Source: Lachnospiraceae bacterium (GTDB lineage: Bacteria > Bacillota > Clostridia > Lachnospirales > Lachnospiraceae). Taken from it: a stretch of DNA of 64,000 nt. The DNA lies in the NCBI GenBank assembly GCA_023664345.1, contig JAMPFQ010000021.1, forward strand, positions 1 to 64,000, written 5' to 3'. The notes under the pieces are model-generated. The model saw only the letters and a list, made by a program, of their open reading frames with translations. It had not been told where the DNA came from and made no database searches. This document shows positions 1 to 7,800 of this stretch, one piece after another (within the stretch, counting starts at the first letter, position 1; every line of letters starts with the position of its first letter). A program made the position numbers and the translations under genes.

Positions 1-415
1 TGTTGGTGGCGTTTACCGCCTCCTGCAGGTTGGGCAGATAGTTCAGGCAGTCAAAGATACGGATGATATCGATACCGTTTGCGATGGATTTCTGCACGAA
101 TGCGTCCACAACGTCGTCCGCATAAGGCCTGTAGCCAAGGATGTTCTGTCCGCGGAACAGCATCTGCAGCTTGGTGTTCTTGAAGCCGTCACGCAGTCTG
201 CGGAGTCTGTCCCAGGGATCTTCTTTCAGGAAACGCAGGGACGCATCAAAGGTAGCGCCGCCCCAGCACTCCACGGAATGATATCCAACCTTATCCATCT
301 TATCTACAATGGGAAGCATGAACTCGGTAGGCATTCTGGTCGCGATCAGGGACTGGTGAGCGTCACGCAGTATGGTTTCCGTAATCTTAATCGGTTTCTT
401 TGCAATATCTGACAT
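1..415 (-). CDS. oadA: Oxaloacetate decarboxylase alpha subunit / pyruvate carboxylase 5S-type carboxyltransferase (N-terminal part, cut by window edge)
   Basis: Only the first 138 codons lie in the window; the gene runs off the left edge. The protein starts MSDIAKKPIKITETILRDAH and continues with RDAHQSLIATRMPTEFM, the opening of the TIM-barrel carboxyltransferase domain of OadA and PycB. A GGAGG lies 9 bases before the ATG at 415. In this family the domain moves CO2 between oxaloacetate/pyruvate and biotin. It is the last visible gene of a minus-strand operon with OadB, a biotin carrier, an OadG-like protein and an acyl-CoA carboxyltransferase, so it probably feeds the membrane Na+ pump. 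A 218-base spacer full of hairpins separates it from oadB. Whether a C-terminal biotin domain is attached cannot be seen. Confidence 0.9.
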   Translation of the reverse strand, partial: MSDIAKKPIKITETILRDAHQSLIATRMPTEFMLPIVDKMDKVGYHSVECWGGATFDASLRFLKEDPWDRLRRLRDGFKNTKLQMLFRGQNILGYRPYADDVVDAFVQKSIANGIDIIRIFDCLNYLPNLQEAVNATN

Positions 416-633
416 TACGAATTTCCTCCATGTTTTTATTGTCAAAAAGAAAAATATTAGATGCTGCTCGTGCAGGCACGGCATCTGGTCACGCTGTGCA
501 TTTGTCACGCAATGCATTCATAAGCCCTGACGGGCTTATTTCATCGCGCTATGCGCGATATACATCCATGACCGTACGCCCGGCTGCTCGTGCAAGCACG
601 GCATCCGCTCGCACAGTCATGTCTGTGCATTGC
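416..633. repeat. Hairpin-rich spacer with a direct repeat between oadB and oadA
   Basis: The spacer contains a 23-base direct repeat (463-485 and 583-605, 22 of 23 identical), and each copy holds the small dyad CGTGC-AR-GCACG. Between the copies are three further stem-loops: TGCATT/AATGCA (497-516), ATAAGCCC/GGGCTTAT (520-539) and ATCGCGC/GCGCGAT (543-559). No coding sequence is convincing here. The spacer is inside the operon transcript, so the hairpins could affect processing, stability or relative expression of oadB and oadA; that role is inferred. Confidence 0.7.
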
Positions 634-1785
634 TTAAAATACCCCGAATATGGCCATAAATGTTCCGGCGGCTACGGCGGTTCCGATAACACCTGCTACG
701 TTAGGTCCCATGGCATGCATCAGCAGGAAGTTGGTGGGATCCGCCTCCGCGCCTACTTTCTGGGACACACGGGCTGCCATGGGAACGGCGGATACGCCTG
801 CGGAACCGATCAGAGGATTGACCTTGCCTCCGGTCAGCTTGCACATCAGCTTGCCGAACAGCACGCCGGCCGTCGTACCGAACATAAAGGCCACCAGACC
901 CAGGCCCACGATTTTCAGAGTATCTGCGTTCAGAAATGCCTCCGCGCTGGTGGTAGCGCCTACGGAAGTGCCCAGCAGGATGACCACGATATACATCATC
1001 GCGTTGGAAGCGGTGTCCGTCAGCTGTCTTACCACGCCGGACTCCCTGAACAGATTGCCCAGCATCAGCATGCCGACCAGGGGAGCCGTGGTAGGCAGGA
1101 TCAGACATACCACGATGGTAATGATAACAGGGAACAGGATCCTCTCCAGCTTGGAAACGGGACGAAGCTGACCCATCTTGATCTTCCGCTCTTTCTCCGT
1201 GGTGAACAGTTTCATGATAGGGGGCTGGATAATGGGCACCAGCGACATATATGAATACGCTGCCACCGCAATGGGCCCCATGATCCCCGTCTGCCCAAGC
1301 TTGCTCGCCAGGAAAATGGAGGTAGGACCATCCGCGCCGCCGATGATGGAGATGGCTGCAGCCGCCTTGTCATTGAAGCCAAGGGCAATAGCGCCGAAGT
1401 AAGCGGCAAAGATACCGAACTGCGCCGCCGCACCCAGCAGGAAGCTTTTCGGGTTAGCGATCAGGGGACCGAAGTCGGTCATGGCGCCCACGCCCATGAA
1501 GATCAGGCAGGGAAGAATCGCCAGTTCGTCTAATTTATAAAAGTAATACAGCAGACCGCCCACACCGTTGGCGGCGTCTTCTGCATGGAGCATGATGTCG
1601 GGATAGATATTGACCAACAGCATACCGAAAGCTATCGGGGTTAAGAGCAAAGGCTCAAACTCGTGCCGGATAGCCAGATAAAGGAAAAAGCACGCAACTG
1701 CTATCATAACGTAATTCCCAACCGTGAGGTTAAAGAACGCCGTCTGATGGAGCAGGTTGTTGAGCGTAGAACCTATATATTCCAT
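634..1785 (-). CDS. oadB: Sodium ion-translocating decarboxylase beta subunit
   Basis: The 383-residue polytopic membrane protein matches the OadB/MmdB/GcdB family in length and sequence. It starts MEYIGSTLNNLLHQTAFFNL and carries the signature IIGGADGPTSIFLASKLG (about residues 147-164), which in the family lies in the ion-conducting core and includes the essential Asp. The subunit decarboxylates carboxybiotin and couples this to Na+ export. The biotin carrier gene ends 42 bases upstream of its start, with a GGAGG before the ATG. It is the only integral membrane pump subunit of the operon, so both carboxyltransferases nearby could use it. The family is certain; which substrate (oxaloacetate, methylmalonyl-CoA or glutaconyl-CoA) cannot be read from this subunit. 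Confidence 0.95.
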   Translation of the reverse strand: MEYIGSTLNNLLHQTAFFNLTVGNYVMIAVACFFLYLAIRHEFEPLLLTPIAFGMLLVNIYPDIMLHAEDAANGVGGLLYYFYKLDELAILPCLIFMGVGAMTDFGPLIANPKSFLLGAAAQFGIFAAYFGAIALGFNDKAAAAISIIGGADGPTSIFLASKLGQTGIMGPIAVAAYSYMSLVPIIQPPIMKLFTTEKERKIKMGQLRPVSKLERILFPVIITIVVCLILPTTAPLVGMLMLGNLFRESGVVRQLTDTASNAMMYIVVILLGTSVGATTSAEAFLNADTLKIVGLGLVAFMFGTTAGVLFGKLMCKLTGGKVNPLIGSAGVSAVPMAARVSQKVGAEADPTNFLLMHAMGPNVAGVIGTAVAAGTFMAIFGVF

Positions 1786-1827
1786 TTGTTGACCTCCTGT
1801 TGTTTTCTGCAGTTAGATGAAACCACA

Positions 1828-2202
1828 TTAGTTCAATGTTGCCAGAACCGCGCCTGCCTCGACTGCATCGCCAACAGCTACGTCAATACTTGCCACAGTA
1901 CCATCCTGAGGAGCCACAACGGGGATCTCCATCTTCATGGCTTCCACGATCACAACCGCGTCACCTTTCTTTACGGCATCGCCGACCTTCTTCTCGATCT
2001 TGAACACCTTGCCTGCAGCGCCTGCCTCGATCTTCACGCTGCCTGCGCCTCCTGCCGCCTTGGGAGCCGCTGCGGGTGCTGCCTTAGGCGCTGCCTTGGG
2101 AGCCGCGGGAGCCTTTGCCGCTGCGGGTGCGCCTGTGGACGCGCCCTCTTCCACAGTTACATCATATACATTTCCGTTTACGGTGATCGTATAATTCTTC
2201 AT
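1828..2202 (-). CDS. Biotin carboxyl carrier protein of the Na+-pumping decarboxylase
   Basis: This is a 124-residue protein. Residues 1-19 form a short beta segment (MKNYTITVNGNVYDVTVEEG), residues 21-54 are a flexible Ala/Pro/Lys linker, and residues 55-124 form a biotinyl domain with the motif EAMKME (87-92), Lys90 being the expected biotinylation site. This is the layout of GcdC/MmdC/OadA C-terminal carriers. GGAGG sits 9 bases before the ATG at 2202. The carrier would shuttle carboxyl groups from the soluble carboxyltransferase to OadB. It lies between the OadG-like gene and oadB, and the gene order supports one complex. The Ala/Pro linker makes the local DNA GC-rich and repetitive. Confidence 0.95.
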   Translation of the reverse strand: MKNYTITVNGNVYDVTVEEGASTGAPAAAKAPAAPKAAPKAAPAAAPKAAGGAGSVKIEAGAAGKVFKIEKKVGDAVKKGDAVVIVEAMKMEIPVVAPQDGTVASIDVAVGDAVEAGAVLATLN

Positions 2203-2331
2203 TCCTAAAATCCTCCATTTTCTTTCCTTATAGTCTTAAATGCGGGAAGAATCACTTCCTTTGCAATCCTTCTCACCCTTCCAATCATGCCGCCCATAGC
2301 GGCACAAACACTCCATGAATCGGTGCAAGTC

Positions 2332-2426
2332 CGGAAGAATCGCTGCTCTTGCGATTCTTCCGTGTGAGATTTAGAATTTCTTTGCGAAATGCCCTCTGGC
2401 ATGAGCATTAGAAATTCTTCTCACAC
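2332..2426. other. Two adjacent stem-loops between the OadG-like gene and the biotin carrier gene
   Basis: A perfect 12-bp stem (CGGAAGAATCGC at 2332-2343 with its complement at 2351-2362, 7-base loop) directly abuts a second, longer stem whose arms are 2362-2381 and 2410-2426. The second right arm overlaps the stop codon region of the OadG-like gene. Neither is followed by a clear T-run on the minus strand, so they look more like processing or mRNA-stability structures than terminators. The rest of the 2203-2420 spacer shows nothing else except the carrier gene's ribosome binding site. Confidence 0.65.
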
Positions 2427-3212
2427 TTTTCTACGGATGGAACGCACCACAAATCCGTCTGTGGAAGCCGCTCCCTGGCAGGCTGCAATCGCCGCTGCGA
2501 TAACTGCCACCAGTTCCAGGTCGTCCGTCTCGTCCAGGACTTCTTCCTGTACCACGCTCTGTGCCGGTGCGCTCTCCACTGCTTCCACAGCGGGCTTTTT
2601 CGCCATCTTAGCCTGTAATCTGGGGATCACTCCAAAGCAGGAAATGATCAGACTGATCAGGATCAATACCGTAAACACAGTACCCATGCCGATCAGCGTA
2701 TTGAAAGCCGCCTTTGTCATCAGATCGCCCATGGTGGAAACAGGGTTCAGGGATGCCGATTCAACGGAATAGAACATATCATTTGTTACAATGACTTCCG
2801 CCACCGCATCTTTCTTCTCACCCTGCAGCGTCACTTCCACGATGATCGTGTCGCCGTCTATCCTCGCCTGCACATCGCTGGGCTGCTGCAGGCTGGAAAT
2901 GGGTATCGTTCCTGTCTGGTCTTTCGCGGAGTGAAAGGACTCAATGGCATTGGTCACTGCATATCCGGTCATGTTCAGCTGATATTCAGCGCCCATGATA
3001 TATGTGATCTCATCCAGAGTATATCCGTCGAAATATCCTGCCATTTCGTCGTCCATGAGGGAGACGAACATGGGAATGACCTGATTGACCACTCTGTCCT
3101 GCGCCACTTCCAGTTTTGCCTGCTCACGCTCTGAGAGTTCTTCTTCTCCCCCGCAGGCGGTCAATCCGAAGATACAGGCGATCATACACAGTAAAGTCAA
3201 AAATTTCTTCAT
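2421..3212 (-). CDS. OadG-family lipoprotein (decarboxylase gamma-like subunit)
   Basis: The ATG at 3212 gives 263 residues. An in-frame GTG 12 bases upstream is possible, but the ATG is better placed relative to AAGGG. A lipoprotein signal (MKKFLTLLCMIACIFGLTAC) ends in a lipobox cysteine. Residues of roughly 25-160 form an extracytoplasmic domain, a hydrophobic span near 165-195 (TVFTVLILISLIISCFGVIP) resembles the single transmembrane helix of OadG, and the C-terminal tail is charged. The classic gamma subunit is about 80-100 residues, so this is an enlarged clostridial form. It probably anchors or stabilises the carboxyltransferase at the membrane pump. It lies 17 bases after the carboxyltransferase gene. 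Family membership is inferred from hydropathy, position and general resemblance. Confidence 0.75.
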   Translation of the reverse strand: MKKFLTLLCMIACIFGLTACGGEEELSEREQAKLEVAQDRVVNQVIPMFVSLMDDEMAGYFDGYTLDEITYIMGAEYQLNMTGYAVTNAIESFHSAKDQTGTIPISSLQQPSDVQARIDGDTIIVEVTLQGEKKDAVAEVIVTNDMFYSVESASLNPVSTMGDLMTKAAFNTLIGMGTVFTVLILISLIISCFGVIPRLQAKMAKKPAVEAVESAPAQSVVQEEVLDETDDLELVAVIAAAIAACQGAASTDGFVVRSIRRKV

Positions 3213-3229
3213 TTTTACAATCACCCTTT

Positions 3230-4660
3230 CTATACTGTTCCGTGCTTTTTAGCAGGACGGTCCTCGCTCTTGGTAAAAAGCATCTCGAAAGCGCCGATCA
3301 CATATTTTCTGGTATCAGCCGCCTCCACGATCTGATCCACATATCCTCTCCGGGCAGCGCTGCCGACGCTGAGTTTCTGCGCATCATATTCAGCCGCTTT
3401 CTCATTGATCACATCAGCTCCCTGGCCGTCATACATGATCTTCGCCGCCAGCTTTCCGTCCATGGTCCCGATCTCCGCATCGGGCCATGCCATGGTGATG
3501 TCAGCGCCCACTGCCTTGGAATTCATCACGATAGCCGCGGTTCCCAGAGCCTTGCCGATGACTACGTTCACCTTGGGAACGGTAGCGTTGGCAAAGGCGT
3601 AGGTCAGTTTTGCCGCTGCTTTCGCAATGCGCTTCTCGGAGCACAGGGTAGCCTCATACCCCTTTACGTTGGTCAGGGTCAGCAGCGGGATATCGAACGC
3701 ATCACAGAAAGATACGAAATCAGCCGCTTTCTCACAGCCTTTCGGAGAGAGGACGGCATCCAGCTTCTCCACTACCTTGCCTTCCTCGTCACAGATCTCG
3801 CTGCGGTTCGCCACAGCGCCCACGGTCACGCCGTCCAGCTTCAAAAAGCCTGTTACCATATCTTTGGCATATCCGCCTTTTACCTCATAAAAATCATGAT
3901 TGTCAGCCAGGATGGACAGTGCGATGGAGGTATCCCCCACGCAGCCCGCTATCTCAGGATCGACACGGTTCAGGTCATCCGTGCACTCCACCATATCGCT
4001 GCCCTCGGCATTATTGGAGGGCAGGAAATCGAGCAGTTCCCTGATCCTGGTAAAGATAGCCGCCTCATCGCCCACCATATCCACAATGCCGCTCTCCTCG
4101 GACTGGAACGCCGCAGAAGAGGAATCACACTTGGTGATAACATTGCCGTCCAAAGCGTTGGGCGCGTTCACGAACAGCTTCGCGTTCTTCTCCTCCATGA
4201 ACGTAAAATCTGTCAGCGTGGGGAACAGGGCAAGTCCGCCGCCGCAGGCCCCAAGGATTGCCGTGATCTGGGGGATCACGCCGGAAGCCAGCGTCTGCTT
4301 CATATAGATCGTGCCGAAAGCGTTCAGCGCATCGGCCGCCTCCTGCAGCCTCAGGCCCGCGGAATCGACCAGACCGATCACAGGTGCGCCCGTCTTCATC
4401 GCCAGATCGTAGAGATTCGCGATCTTCTTCGCGTGCATCTCGCCCACGCTGCCGTTCATAACGGAAGCATCCTGACTGTACACATACACAAGATTGCCAT
4501 TGATCACTCCATAGCCGGTGATACAGCCGTCTGAAGGAGTTTCGTCCGGTTTCATATTGAAATCAGTGGCTCTTGCCGTCACAAGCCCGCCGATCTCAAC
4601 GAAACTGTTGTCATCGAGTAAAGCTGCGATTCTTTGACTCGCTTTTGAAGTAGTACTCAT
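3230..4660 (-). CDS. Acyl-CoA carboxyltransferase (12S/MmdA-type) of the decarboxylase operon
   Basis: The 476-residue protein has the two crotonase-fold halves of the acyl-CoA carboxyltransferase family (MmdA, PccB, GcdA, 12S transcarboxylase). Features visible include GLVDSAGLRLQEAADAL (oxyanion-hole region of the N half) and GGGLALFPTLTDF, with DAEIGTMDGKLAAKIMYDGQ in the C half. It is somewhat shorter than typical MmdA (about 510). GGAGG stands 9 bases before the ATG. It is the first gene of the operon and has its own promoter. The family moves CO2 from an acyl-CoA such as methylmalonyl-CoA to biotin. The presence of a 5S-type OadA in the same operon makes a transcarboxylase-like or dual-substrate use possible. 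The exact acyl-CoA cannot be decided here. Confidence 0.88.
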   Translation of the reverse strand: MSTTSKASQRIAALLDDNSFVEIGGLVTARATDFNMKPDETPSDGCITGYGVINGNLVYVYSQDASVMNGSVGEMHAKKIANLYDLAMKTGAPVIGLVDSAGLRLQEAADALNAFGTIYMKQTLASGVIPQITAILGACGGGLALFPTLTDFTFMEEKNAKLFVNAPNALDGNVITKCDSSSAAFQSEESGIVDMVGDEAAIFTRIRELLDFLPSNNAEGSDMVECTDDLNRVDPEIAGCVGDTSIALSILADNHDFYEVKGGYAKDMVTGFLKLDGVTVGAVANRSEICDEEGKVVEKLDAVLSPKGCEKAADFVSFCDAFDIPLLTLTNVKGYEATLCSEKRIAKAAAKLTYAFANATVPKVNVVIGKALGTAAIVMNSKAVGADITMAWPDAEIGTMDGKLAAKIMYDGQGADVINEKAAEYDAQKLSVGSAARRGYVDQIVEAADTRKYVIGAFEMLFTKSEDRPAKKHGTV

Positions 4661-4710
4661 GCTTTCAGTCCTCCATTTATATTATATAAATACAAAATAT
4701 TGTCCAATAG

Positions 4711-4738
4711 AGTATAACACAAAAAAAGCAACTCGCAA
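4711..4738 (-). promoter_or_regulatory. Predicted sigma-A promoter of the decarboxylase operon
   Basis: On the minus strand TTGCGA (4733-4738) and TATACT (4711-4716) are separated by 16 bases, about 50 bases before the carboxyltransferase start. The -35 overlaps the terminator stem of the preceding transcription unit boundary. The prediction rests only on hexamer match and spacing. Confidence 0.55.
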
Positions 4739-4757
4739 AGAACGAATTGCATTTTTT
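4721..4757. terminator. Bidirectional rho-independent terminator after the carboxypeptidase gene
   Basis: An 8-bp stem GCAACTCG/CGAATTGC (one G-U pair) with a 7-base loop at 4728-4750 is flanked by seven A on the left and seven T on the right, so it ends transcription in either direction. For the minus strand it lies just beyond the downstream operon's promoter -10 region and before the D-Ala-D-Ala carboxypeptidase gene stop at 4780. Confidence 0.6.
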
Positions 4758-4779
4758 TAACAGTATTTTTGACAGCGTT

Positions 4780-6189
4780 CTATCCGCCGATCAGGAATCT
4801 GCGCAGAATCTGTTCCAGGCACCAGTCAAATCCGATCCGCTCCACACTCTGCGTGGTCACGATATCCTCTGTCAGATAGACCCTGTCGTCCACGATATAA
4901 CGGATGTTGCCCACCCTCGTCCCCCGCCTTACCGGGGCTTCCAGGCTTTTGCTCCAGCTGTATTCCACCCGGATCTGCTCATCTTCCCGCAGCAGCAGCC
5001 CCAGGCATTCTCCCGCTGCTCCTGGGGGACCATCTTCTTCGTTCCCAATGTCTGTCCTGATTCCTGTGCCATCGCTCCCGGCGGCTCCGTTGTCCGTCAG
5101 CGGTCTCCGATCCGCCACCGCGATGCCCGTATACGCTGCAGTCCCCAGGATATCCGTCCTGCCGTTCAGGACAGGGATCGGCTGCAGCAGTTTCTCGTCA
5201 AACCGCGTCCCCTCGTCCAGGAAGCTTTTGTAAAAATAATGCTCCAGCCCGTATTCCATCAATTCCCTGGCATCGCTCCACTTATAGGTCTTGTTGTTGG
5301 GCCAGCCGCAGGCCAGAAGCGCCACCACAAAAGTCCTGCCCTCCCGCTCCAGGGCCCCCACATAACAGTAGCCCGCCTTGTTGGTAAAGCCCGTCTTGCC
5401 GCTCAGCGCCCCGTCCATCATGGACAGGAAGGCATTGTGGTTATAGCAGGAAAAGCCTCTCCCATTGGCGGAGAACCCATAGGTCTGCGTCCGGGTGATA
5501 CGCAGGAATAAGTCTTTCTGGGGGGACTCTCCGATACAGTATGCCATGATCCTGGCAAGTTCCGCCGCCGTGGTGCAGTGCTCTTTCTGCACGGTACTGC
5601 CGTCCTTAAGGGTGATGGTCTCCGTGGCATCCAGGCCGTTGGGCGTGATGAACCAGGTGTTCTCACAGCCAAGTTCCGCCGCTTTGGCGTTCATCAGCGC
5701 CGCAAAAGCGGCCACCGCCATCCTGCTCTCCTCCGCGGTGTATTCGGAGACCGGCTTCTCCCGCAGTTCCTCTGGCAGGTATTTGCGCCCCACATGTTCC
5801 GCAAGCGCAACCGCCGCGTCATTGTGGGATTCCAGCATCAGGGAATAGAGCAGATCCCCCACCCGGTACTCTTCCCCCTGTTTTATGTACAGCTTCACTT
5901 TGGGCATGCCCGCCGCATAGGCGGAAACCGTCAGCGTCTCCTCCGGATCCGCATGTTCCAGGATCTGGATACAGGTCATGATCTTGGTGGTGCTGGCCAT
6001 GGCCATGGGCGTATCCGCATTTTTCCCGTACAACACCCTGCCGGAATCCGCGTCCATGAGGACCGCCGCCGTGGCATACAGGGAAATATCCCCCGCAGGA
6101 TCTTCCCCGCCCTGTTCCGCCCCATGAGCGGTCATACCGGACAGCGCCAGGAGCAAAGCGCAAAAAAAGCCCCCTATCTTCTTTTTCAT
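4780..6189 (-). CDS. D-alanyl-D-alanine carboxypeptidase (PBP5/DacF-like, S11)
   Basis: The 469-residue exported enzyme starts with a signal peptide (MKKKIGGFFCALLLALSGMTAHGA). The three active-site motifs of the SxxK family are intact: STTK at 66-69, SHN at 121-123 and KTG at 255-257. After the catalytic domain comes a C-terminal beta domain with a low-complexity acidic/Gly segment (around 370-400) and a hydrophobic/cationic tail (LEQILRRFLIGG) that could be the amphipathic membrane anchor. It trims the terminal D-Ala from peptidoglycan stem peptides outside the membrane. It follows scpB by 112 bases, and a strong inverted repeat lies between them. A second S11 enzyme lies at 10441-11601. 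Confidence 0.92.
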   Translation of the reverse strand: MKKKIGGFFCALLLALSGMTAHGAEQGGEDPAGDISLYATAAVLMDADSGRVLYGKNADTPMAMASTTKIMTCIQILEHADPEETLTVSAYAAGMPKVKLYIKQGEEYRVGDLLYSLMLESHNDAAVALAEHVGRKYLPEELREKPVSEYTAEESRMAVAAFAALMNAKAAELGCENTWFITPNGLDATETITLKDGSTVQKEHCTTAAELARIMAYCIGESPQKDLFLRITRTQTYGFSANGRGFSCYNHNAFLSMMDGALSGKTGFTNKAGYCYVGALEREGRTFVVALLACGWPNNKTYKWSDARELMEYGLEHYFYKSFLDEGTRFDEKLLQPIPVLNGRTDILGTAAYTGIAVADRRPLTDNGAAGSDGTGIRTDIGNEEDGPPGAAGECLGLLLREDEQIRVEYSWSKSLEAPVRRGTRVGNIRYIVDDRVYLTEDIVTTQSVERIGFDWCLEQILRRFLIGG

Positions 6190-6253
6190 CCGCGTTCTCT
6201 TTTTCGGGATTTTTTATAATATATGAGGCTGTTTCCTTGTCCTATACATCCAG

Positions 6254-6328
6254 GGAAACGCTGATTATCGCGGCATTCGCCAAAGTCCACAGGACCTTGG
6301 CTCATTGCCCGCGGTAATCAGCGTTTCC
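6254..6328. repeat. Nested inverted repeat that includes the 3' end of scpB
   Basis: Outer arms of 20 bases (6254-6273 and 6309-6328, one mismatch) enclose a second hairpin CCAAAGTCC-ACA-GGACCTTGG (6280-6300). The right outer arm is coding: it encodes the last residues of ScpB (about GNADYRGQ). On the minus strand there is no T-run after it. It could act as a processing site or weak terminator between scpB and the carboxypeptidase gene. Confidence 0.75.
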
Positions 6329-6889
6329 TAACTGGAATTGTACTTCCGCTTCCGCCTGCTGTTTGAATTCTTCCATCTGCACGGGATTCAGTTCCGGCAG
6401 TTCCTCCAGGCTCGCGACGCCAAAGCAGCGCAGGAACTGTTCCGTGGTCCCGAACAGCAGCGGTCTTCCCGGCGCGTCCAGCCGCCCCAGCTCCATGATC
6501 AGGTCATACTCCAGAAGCTTGTTGATGGCGTGGTCGCAGCTGACGCCCCTGACGCGCTCGATCTCCACCCGGGTGATGGGCTGCTTGTACGCGATGATGG
6601 AGAGCGTCTCCAGCACCGTGTCCGTCAGCGTCACCTTCCGGGGCGCTTTGGCAATCTTGATCAGGTATTCGTACATCTCCGCCTTGGTGCAGAGTTGGAC
6701 GGCATTGTCAAAATACGTCAGGTAGATGCCCCTGTCCTCCTCCGCGTAAGACCTCTCCATGTCCTGCAAAATGCTCTTTGTAGTCTTTACGTCTTCCTCT
6801 ATCACATCGGCAAGCCTGCTGATCTCCACGGATTCCCCCATGGTGAACAGCACCGCTTCTATGACTGCCCGGGCTTTGATCTTGTCCAT
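6302..6889 (-). CDS. scpB: Segregation and condensation protein B
   Basis: At 195 residues the protein has the family's usual length and sequence (AVIEAVLFTMGESVEISRLADVI, LSIIAYKQPITRVEIERVRGV, LITELGRLDAPGRPLLFGTTEQFL-like segment). These form the two winged-helix domains that bind ScpA in the SMC condensin complex, which organises and separates the chromosome. ScpA lies just upstream with a 22-base gap. The last residues after EFKQQAEAEVQFQL are encoded by one arm of an inverted repeat, so the C-terminus may be an addition created by that element. Confidence 0.97.
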   Translation of the reverse strand: MDKIKARAVIEAVLFTMGESVEISRLADVIEEDVKTTKSILQDMERSYAEEDRGIYLTYFDNAVQLCTKAEMYEYLIKIAKAPRKVTLTDTVLETLSIIAYKQPITRVEIERVRGVSCDHAINKLLEYDLIMELGRLDAPGRPLLFGTTEQFLRCFGVASLEELPELNPVQMEEFKQQAEAEVQFQLGNADYRGQ

Positions 6890-6911
6890 CTTGATCCGTA
6901 CCTCTTTCCTT

Positions 6912-7658
6912 TCAGCCGTTTGCGGCGGTGATCATGATATCGTCAAAGATATGCTCCTGGCTGATCACGATCTTTCCGGTCTTCATCAGTTCCAGGACGA
7001 TCAGGAACGTGACTATGATCTCCATCCTGCTGGCCTGCTTCTCCAACAGTTTCCGAAAGCTGAACGTCTTATGTTCCCTGGCGTATGCCTCCACGTACAG
7101 CATCTTCAGATCCATATCGATCTCGTCCTTTTCGATATTGCCGTACTGGCTGCGGATGGGATCGATCTTGTCCTCCTGCTTCCGCACCACGGACTTGAAG
7201 ATCTCATGCAGTCTGTTCAGGGTCATATCTCCCACCAGTTCCTCATAATCGATGGGCTGCCGGTAAGCCGCCACCTCCTCCGGGAGATTCTGCTCCCGGT
7301 ACATGTTCCGGGCCGCGTCCACCTGGCGGTCGCGAAGTTCAAAGGACATGAACTTGTACATCTTATATTCCAACAATTTCTGTACCAGTTCCGCCCTGGG
7401 ATCTTCCTCCTCGCCCTCCTCGTTGACCTCCTTGGGAAGCAGCATACGGCATTTGATATCGATCAGGGTGGCCGCCATGACCAGGAACTCGCTCATCACG
7501 TTCATATCGCTCTGTTCCATCTGCCTGATATATTCCAGGTACTGCTCCGTAATCTCCACGATGGGGATATCATATATATCTACTTTATTCTTGTCTATCA
7601 GATGAAGCAGAAGGTCCAGCGGGCCTTCAAACACTTCCAGCTTTACGGGGATTGCCAT
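6912..7658 (-). CDS. scpA: Segregation and condensation protein A (kleisin)
   Basis: This 248-residue kleisin begins MAIPVKLEVFEGPLDLLLHLIDKNKVDIYDIPIVEIT, the diagnostic N-terminus that binds the SMC neck. Its C-terminal winged helix (MEIIVTFLIVLELMKTGKIVISQ) would contact the SMC head. It works with ScpB and SMC in chromosome condensation. It heads the scpA-scpB-carboxypeptidase unit, and a good promoter lies upstream at 7713-7741. Confidence 0.97.
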   Translation of the reverse strand: MAIPVKLEVFEGPLDLLLHLIDKNKVDIYDIPIVEITEQYLEYIRQMEQSDMNVMSEFLVMAATLIDIKCRMLLPKEVNEEGEEEDPRAELVQKLLEYKMYKFMSFELRDRQVDAARNMYREQNLPEEVAAYRQPIDYEELVGDMTLNRLHEIFKSVVRKQEDKIDPIRSQYGNIEKDEIDMDLKMLYVEAYAREHKTFSFRKLLEKQASRMEIIVTFLIVLELMKTGKIVISQEHIFDDIMITAANG

Positions 7659-7712
7659 ATTGATATAAATACCTTTCCTGTCACCGCGTTACGATTCACA
7701 ACTCCGCTGTCC

Positions 7713-7741
7713 ATTGTACCGATTTTTTCCACGGATTGCAA
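7713..7741 (-). promoter_or_regulatory. Predicted sigma-A promoter for scpAB
   Basis: On the minus strand TTGCAA (7736-7741), a 17-base spacer and TACAAT (7713-7718) stand 55 bases before scpA. Match and spacing are close to consensus. Confidence 0.65.
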
Positions 7742-7769
7742 GAAAGAACGTATGTTTCTGTCAATGCTC

Positions 7770-7800
7770 GTAACAGTTCAGACAGGCACTGAACTGTTAC
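7770..7800. terminator. Perfect 12-bp inverted repeat at the end of the anti-sigma gene
   Basis: GTAACAGTTCAG (7770-7781) and its exact complement (7789-7800) are separated by 7 bases and overlap the stop codon at 7797. There is no T-run on the minus strand, so termination is only a possibility. The first 16 bases recur in inverse orientation at 35845-35860, so this may be a copy of a dispersed palindromic repeat. Confidence 0.5.

Noticed and set aside
2311-2345. A plus-strand stretch (GAATCGGTGCAAGTCCGG) that resembles the start of a cobalamin riboswitch core
   Set aside because: The rest of the conserved core (CCCGCNACTGT-like block) is missing, and there is no plus-strand gene downstream. 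The bases are better explained as the left flank of a hairpin in the decarboxylase operon.
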